From NCBI GenBank assembly GCA_964437815.1, contig CAYTIE010000035.1, positions 1-9,805 on the forward strand: 9,805 nt of DNA. Direction: 5' to 3'. Below are positions 6,500 to 9,805 of this stretch, in pieces. Every line of letters begins with the position of its first letter. The first letter of the stretch is position 1. A program made the position numbers and the translations under genes. The stretch is from Marisimplicoccus sp964437815. GTDB taxonomy: Bacteria; Bacteroidota; Bacteroidia; Flavobacteriales; Flavobacteriaceae. The notes beneath the pieces were generated by a model that had not been told where the DNA came from, ran no database searches, and saw only the letters and a program-made list of their open reading frames with translations.

Positions 6500-7090
6500 A
6501 TGTTCACTGGTATAATAGAATCTATTGCAAAAGTTGAAGATATTAAAAAAGATAAAGGTAATTTACAAATTACTTTCATGTCTTCTATTGCAAAAGAGCT
6601 TAAAGTTGACCAAAGCCTCTGTCATAACGGAGCGTGTTTAACTGTTGTTGAGACAAATGGGGATCAGTATTCAGCTGATGCAATTGCAGAAACAATCGCT
6701 AGGACTAATTTAGGTGATTTAAAAATTGGAGACAGTGTAAATCTAGAAAGGTCAATGTCTGTTAATTCAAGATTTGATGGTCATGTAGTTCAAGGGCATG
6801 TCGATGAGGTAGGCATATGTAGAAATATAGTTGAAAGTGAAGGAAGTTGGGTCTTTGAATTTGAACATTCAGGCAAAAATATTACTGTTGAAAAAGGTTC
6901 AATTACAGTTAATGGTGTTAGCTTAACTATTGTTGACGTTAAAGAAAATATTGTTTCTGTAGCTATAATACCATACACTTTCAAGAACACTAATTTTCGT
7001 GAATTGGAAGTAGGATCCAAAGTTAATCTAGAGTTTGATATCCTGGGAAAATATATTTCTAAACTAATTAAAAACAATAAAATCTTCTAA
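6500..7090 (+). CDS. ribE: Riboflavin synthase (alpha chain)
   Basis: Dismutates two molecules of 6,7-dimethyl-8-ribityllumazine into riboflavin and a pyrimidinedione, the last step of vitamin B2 synthesis. The protein consists of the expected tandem lumazine-binding barrels. The first begins MFTGIIESIAKVEDI and contains NGACLTVV (43-50) and GDSVNLERSM (77-86). The second begins near GHVVQGHVDEVG (94-105) and contains KGSITVNGVSLTI (132-144), IPYTFKNTNF (157-166) and VNLEFDILGKY (175-185). I chose the ATG at 6500 (196 residues), not the in-frame TTG at 6479. MFTGIIE is the near-universal N-terminus of the family, and the TTG lies inside the -7 promoter element, so it would not be transcribed. 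The ATG lies 42 bases from the divergent pdxA start; no FMN riboswitch fits in that space. Confidence 0.96.
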   Translation: MFTGIIESIAKVEDIKKDKGNLQITFMSSIAKELKVDQSLCHNGACLTVVETNGDQYSADAIAETIARTNLGDLKIGDSVNLERSMSVNSRFDGHVVQGHVDEVGICRNIVESEGSWVFEFEHSGKNITVEKGSITVNGVSLTIVDVKENIVSVAIIPYTFKNTNFRELEVGSKVNLEFDILGKYISKLIKNNKIF

Positions 7091-7136
7091 AAGTATATTC
7101 CTTATTTAAGTCATTCCTCATTATCTCTAACCGTTC

Positions 7137-7160
7137 ATCAACATTATCTTTATCAACATT
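7137..7160 (+). repeat. 9-base direct repeat, 15-base period, upstream of the oxygenase promoter
   Basis: ATCAACATT occurs at 7137-7145 and again at 7152-7160, the second copy ending three bases before the -7 element at 7164. The copies are about 1.5 helical turns apart. A regulator site is possible, but a chance repeat in AT-rich DNA is equally plausible. The rest of the 104-base gap between ribE and the oxygenase holds no hairpin-plus-T-run terminator that I can see. Confidence 0.3.
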
Positions 7161-7163
7161 TTG

Positions 7164-7171
7164 TATATTTG
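7164..7171 (+). promoter_or_regulatory. -7 promoter element for the oxygenase-phosphorylase pair
   Basis: TATATTTG is an exact TAnnTTTG match 23 bases before the oxygenase ATG at 7195, the same distance as in the tdk promoter. No TTG stands at the -33 position. It suggests that the pair is transcribed separately from ribE. Confidence 0.45.
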
Positions 7172-7194
7172 CCAAATACTAATAAAACATTTTT

Positions 7195-8145
7195 ATGAAC
7201 AATATACCATCGCTAGATCTTAGAGATTTTTTAAGTGAAGACCCTCATCGTAAGGAAGAATTTGTTCAATCAATAGGGCAAGCTTTTCAAGAGATTGGAT
7301 TTTGTGCAGTTAAAGGTCATCTTTTATCTGATGAGCTTGTTGAAAGACTGTACAAGCAAATTAAATTATTTTTTGATCTTCCATATGAAGTAAAAACCAA
7401 GTATGAGTTCCCAGAATATTCAGGTCAAAGAGGATTTGTTTCTTTTGGTAAGGAAAGTGCTAAAGGAAGTAAGCATGGTGATCTTAAAGAATACTGGCAT
7501 TTTGGTCAATATATTGAAGAGGAAGAGAAAGAGAAATACAATTATTTCCCTAATATCCATGTTGATGAATTACCTGAATTTAATAAAGTTGGTAAGGAAG
7601 TATACTCAACTTTAGAAAAAACAGCAAAATATATTCTTAGAGCTTTAGCCTTGTATTTAAACATTGAAGAAAATTACTTTGATCAATATATTAAGAATGG
7701 AAACTCAATATTAAGGCCCATCCACTACCCTCCTATTTTAGATGATCCTAAAGAGGCTGTTCGTGCTTCTGCCCATGGAGATATAAATCTTATTACTTTA
7801 CTTATGGGAGCACATGGTAAGGGATTGCAAGTTCAACACTCAAGTGGCGAGTGGATTGATGCAATGGCTAGTAAAGATGAGTTGATGATAAATATTGGAG
7901 ATATGTTATCTAGACATACGAATAATCTACTAAAATCCACAGTTCATAGAGTTGTAAATCCAGATAGGGAATTGCTAAAAAAATCCAGATATTCTATTCC
8001 GTTTTTCATGCATCCAGTAAGTGAAATGAACTTAAATGTTTTAGAGTCTTGTATTTCTGAAGAGTCTCCTAAAGCATTTGATGATATTACCGCTGGAGAG
8101 TTCTTAAATGAAAGATTAGTAGAATTAGGTCTGCTAAAGAAATAA
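7195..8145 (+). CDS. 2-oxoglutarate/Fe(II)-dependent oxygenase, isopenicillin N synthase-like family
   Basis: A 316-residue non-haem iron oxygenase of the plant-type DIOX_N plus 2OG-FeII_Oxy architecture. The N-terminal DIOX_N part (about 1-130) begins with a PSLDLRDF strand and has the FQEIGFCAVKGH segment (31-42). The jelly-roll core has the iron facial triad: His194 and Asp196 in SAHGDINLITLL, and His251 in STVHRVV. Arg265 and Ser267 in SRYSIPFF form the RxS motif that binds the 2-oxoglutarate carboxylate in most relatives. All catalytic residues are intact, so an active hydroxylase is likely. The substrate cannot be read from sequence; relatives include thymine 7-hydroxylase, gibberellin and flavonoid oxidases and many unassigned bacterial proteins. 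The gene has its own -7 element, and its stop shares a base with the next ATG (TAATG), so its product probably works with the uridine-phosphorylase-like enzyme. Confidence 0.9.
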   Translation: MNNIPSLDLRDFLSEDPHRKEEFVQSIGQAFQEIGFCAVKGHLLSDELVERLYKQIKLFFDLPYEVKTKYEFPEYSGQRGFVSFGKESAKGSKHGDLKEYWHFGQYIEEEEKEKYNYFPNIHVDELPEFNKVGKEVYSTLEKTAKYILRALALYLNIEENYFDQYIKNGNSILRPIHYPPILDDPKEAVRASAHGDINLITLLMGAHGKGLQVQHSSGEWIDAMASKDELMINIGDMLSRHTNNLLKSTVHRVVNPDRELLKKSRYSIPFFMHPVSEMNLNVLESCISEESPKAFDDITAGEFLNERLVELGLLKK

Positions 8146-8993
8146 TGGATAAATCAGAATTAATACTAAACAAAGATGGTTCAGTATATCATTTAAAACT
8201 CAAATCTGAAAATTTATCCTCAACAGTCATTTTGGTCGGTGACCCATTTCGTGTAGATAAAATCACTAAACATTTTGATAAGATTGAATTCAAAACTCAG
8301 AATAGAGAATTTAAATCTGTAACAGGCTATTATAAATCAAAAAGAATCACTATTATTTCAACTGGAATTGGTCCAGGTAATATAGATATTGTTTTAAATG
8401 AACTTGATGCTTTAGTTAATATAAATTTAGAAACAGGAGACGTTTTAAAATCAAAAAAGTCTCTTAATTTAATAAGAATTGGTACTTCAGGTGCAATTCA
8501 AGATGATGTGCCTGTTGATTCTTTCTTATTAAGCAAAATGGCAATCGATATTGATGGTTTTATGTTAAATTATGATTTATCAACTATAGATAACAAAAAC
8601 TTCACAAAACATATATACGAAAATCATCAAATTCAAGATCAATTATACTGCTATGATTGCTCAAGTGAATTATATGATAAATTTAATTCAAATGATGTTA
8701 ATAGTGGAATTACAATAACATGTAGCGGTTTCTATAGTTCACAGGGAAGATCCATAAGATTAGGTAAATCTCATAAGAATAATCTTAGTGAAATTAAGAA
8801 GATAAAGTACAATGATTATAATGCTACAAACCTTGAAATGGAGACGGCAATTATTTATGCAATGTCTAAGCTTTTAGGACATAAAGCTATTTCTTTAAAT
8901 GCAATACTTGCTAATAGGAATCTAGAAGAATATAGTATGAATCCAGAAAATACTGTCGAAAATTTAATAGAGTATACACTTAACAAGCTTTAA
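8145..8993 (+). CDS. Nucleoside phosphorylase, uridine phosphorylase-like
   Basis: A 282-residue member of the PNP/UDP family 1, whose enzymes split nucleosides with phosphate into base and (deoxy)ribose-1-phosphate. Phosphate-site motifs are present: GDPFR (Gly32, Arg36), Arg111 and Thr114 in RIGTSGAIQ. The ribose-binding segment reads NLEMETA (Met232, Glu233). The segment GFYSSQGR (195-202) matches the F-x3-Q-x-R pattern (Phe196, Gln200, Arg202) that holds the uracil ring in E. coli uridine phosphorylase, favouring pyrimidine over purine nucleosides. It is about 30 residues longer than E. coli Udp, with extra sequence around 90-108 and 140-188. It is fused by a one-base stop/start overlap to the oxygenase gene and converges on the serine hydrolase 35 bases downstream. 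I leave the symbol blank because exact specificity (uridine, thymidine or other) is unproven. Confidence 0.87.
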   Translation: MDKSELILNKDGSVYHLKLKSENLSSTVILVGDPFRVDKITKHFDKIEFKTQNREFKSVTGYYKSKRITIISTGIGPGNIDIVLNELDALVNINLETGDVLKSKKSLNLIRIGTSGAIQDDVPVDSFLLSKMAIDIDGFMLNYDLSTIDNKNFTKHIYENHQIQDQLYCYDCSSELYDKFNSNDVNSGITITCSGFYSSQGRSIRLGKSHKNNLSEIKKIKYNDYNATNLEMETAIIYAMSKLLGHKAISLNAILANRNLEEYSMNPENTVENLIEYTLNKL

Positions 8994-9028
8994 TTCTCAT
9001 TGGCGCTTAAGAGTTTCAATATAAGCTC

Positions 9029-9805
9029 CTATTGTTCTTCAAGCCTATAAACTTTTCTAGCAAATTCAGCTAAAAAAGGTATTCCTATATCATCATACTC
9101 ATAAAGATTATCGTTTACAATCTGGTTCTGGTTTACATATATTGTTGCAGACAAAAAGAATTCAATGTCTTTCTGATAGTCTTTTATATAACTAATATCC
9201 GTAAGCGTTCCATATGCTTGTCCCACTTTGTTATAAATTCTAATTTTTCTATCAATTGCATTTACTGAATCTCCGTATATAAAAAATTTATTATAGGAGT
9301 CAAAATAAACTGAATCCTTTTGATACTCTACACCAATATCTTCGAAGGTAAACCGGCTCATCCAATATCTAAGAAAATTATGATCTTGATCTGTTAAATT
9401 AATTCTATCTTTTTCTTCAAATAGTTCTGGATATATAATTCTTTTTATAATGCCATCAAGATCTCTTAACGAAGCTCTGTTTTTTATTTCAAAGCTAAAG
9501 GGTCTTTCTGTTTTTTCGCCATTTATAATTTGGTATTTCCCTTGACGTAAATTATCTAAATTATTATGTTGGATAATTTCTTGAGTTTCATTTTTAGAAA
9601 TTAAATCTCTCTCCAAAGTATATATTTTCCAATCTGTATTGACATAAGGATCTGGATTAAATTTATGATTCAAAACAATGGTTTTTAATCCTTTTCTCCT
9701 CATCTCTTGATTAAAATAATTATATCCTAGAAAATTGATTAAAATATTTGATGCTGAGTTATCGCTAACAAGAAATACTTTTGCTATTAAATCTTTAAAC
9801 GTTGT
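9029..9805 (-). CDS. Serine hydrolase, class A beta-lactamase-like fold (N-terminus cut by window edge)
   Basis: The minus-strand frame is open from the window edge to a stop at 9029-9031, giving 258 residues; the ATG at 9703 is internal. The visible part opens with LVSDNSASNILINFLGYN. SDN followed by a helix ending in LG is the second conserved motif of class A beta-lactamase-fold hydrolases (visible residues 14-16, 9758-9766). The third motif lies in NKVGQAYGTLTDISYIKD, with KVG (9221-9229) where K-T/S-G is usual, followed by the strand EFFLSATIYVNQN. The nucleophile motif SxxK and any signal peptide are beyond the edge. A long insertion of about 150 residues separates the SDN and KVG motifs. 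I recall similar Bacteroidota proteins annotated only as serine hydrolase. A role in antibiotic resistance is not supported; a periplasmic hydrolase of unknown substrate is more likely. Confidence 0.8.
   Translation of the reverse strand, partial: TTFKDLIAKVFLVSDNSASNILINFLGYNYFNQEMRRKGLKTIVLNHKFNPDPYVNTDWKIYTLERDLISKNETQEIIQHNNLDNLRQGKYQIINGEKTERPFSFEIKNRASLRDLDGIIKRIIYPELFEEKDRINLTDQDHNFLRYWMSRFTFEDIGVEYQKDSVYFDSYNKFFIYGDSVNAIDRKIRIYNKVGQAYGTLTDISYIKDYQKDIEFFLSATIYVNQNQIVNDNLYEYDDIGIPFLAEFARKVYRLEEQ

Noticed and set aside
6790..7077. 95-codon minus-strand frame inside ribE
   Set aside because: Antisense shadow of the second riboflavin synthase barrel; no family resemblance.
7403..7615. 70-codon plus-strand frame within the oxygenase gene
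   Set aside because: Alternative frame of a gene with intact catalytic motifs; its translation is Lys/Arg-rich and featureless.
9005..9026. Possible terminator hairpin between the phosphorylase and the serine hydrolase (GCTTA ... TAAGC)
   Set aside because: Only a 5-base stem with a 12-base loop and no T run on either strand; too weak to call.
1..9805. Defence island, phage, mobile element or CRISPR content
   Set aside because: Every gene is core metabolism or a known enzyme family, spacing is operon-like, base composition looks uniform by eye, and no spaced repeat array or transposase motif is present.

Overview
The window is AT-rich, densely packed chromosomal DNA from a member of the Bacteroidota, most likely a flavobacterium-like lineage. 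Three things point there. The thymidine kinase and the cysteine-free ribosomal protein L32 look like those of this phylum. The run pdxA - DUF177 - rpmF - fabH - accB - accC opposite riboflavin synthase is a familiar Bacteroidota arrangement. Five gene starts are preceded by TAnnTTTG, the -7 element of the Bacteroidota housekeeping sigma factor, rather than by TATAAT boxes and Shine-Dalgarno sites. I cannot name a genus. I saw no rRNA, tRNA, CRISPR array, insertion sequence, integrase or phage gene, and no gap between genes exceeds about 105 bases.

Layout. At the left edge is the N-terminal end of rsmI (minus strand, cut by the window), divergent from a plus-strand pair, tdk and asd, that overlap by 4 bases. 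asd runs head-on into a long minus-strand block (about 1797-6457): pdxA, DUF177/YceD, rpmF, fabH, accB and accC in order of transcription. A promoter-like element inside the pdxA-DUF177 gap suggests that DUF177-rpmF-fabH-accB-accC can be transcribed separately from pdxA. pdxA is divergent from ribE (riboflavin synthase), and a perfect 17-base palindrome carries a -7 element on each strand. Next, on the plus strand, come a 2-oxoglutarate/Fe(II) oxygenase of the isopenicillin-N-synthase type and a uridine-phosphorylase-like enzyme, joined by a TAATG stop/start. The right edge holds the C-terminal 258 residues of a minus-strand serine hydrolase of the class A beta-lactamase fold, with its N-terminus outside the window.

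How the genes fit together. The central block pairs ribosome production (L32, and DUF177, which is linked to 23S rRNA accumulation) with the first steps of fatty acid synthesis: biotin carboxylase and biotin carrier protein for malonyl-CoA, and FabH for the first condensation. pdxA (vitamin B6) and ribE (vitamin B2) add cofactor synthesis, and asd feeds the lysine/threonine/methionine and cell-wall precursor branch. tdk and the phosphorylase are pyrimidine nucleoside salvage enzymes.

Most of the window is ordinary core genome. The least explained part is the oxygenase/phosphorylase pair: the phosphorylase keeps the uracil-binding F-x3-Q-x-R signature, so the coupled oxygenase may act on a pyrimidine base or nucleoside. 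Smaller points are the palindromic double promoter, a Gln in place of the usual His in the GHT(D/E) motif of PdxA, and a KVG in place of the KTG box in the serine hydrolase. I found no clear evidence of a wholly new multi-gene system.
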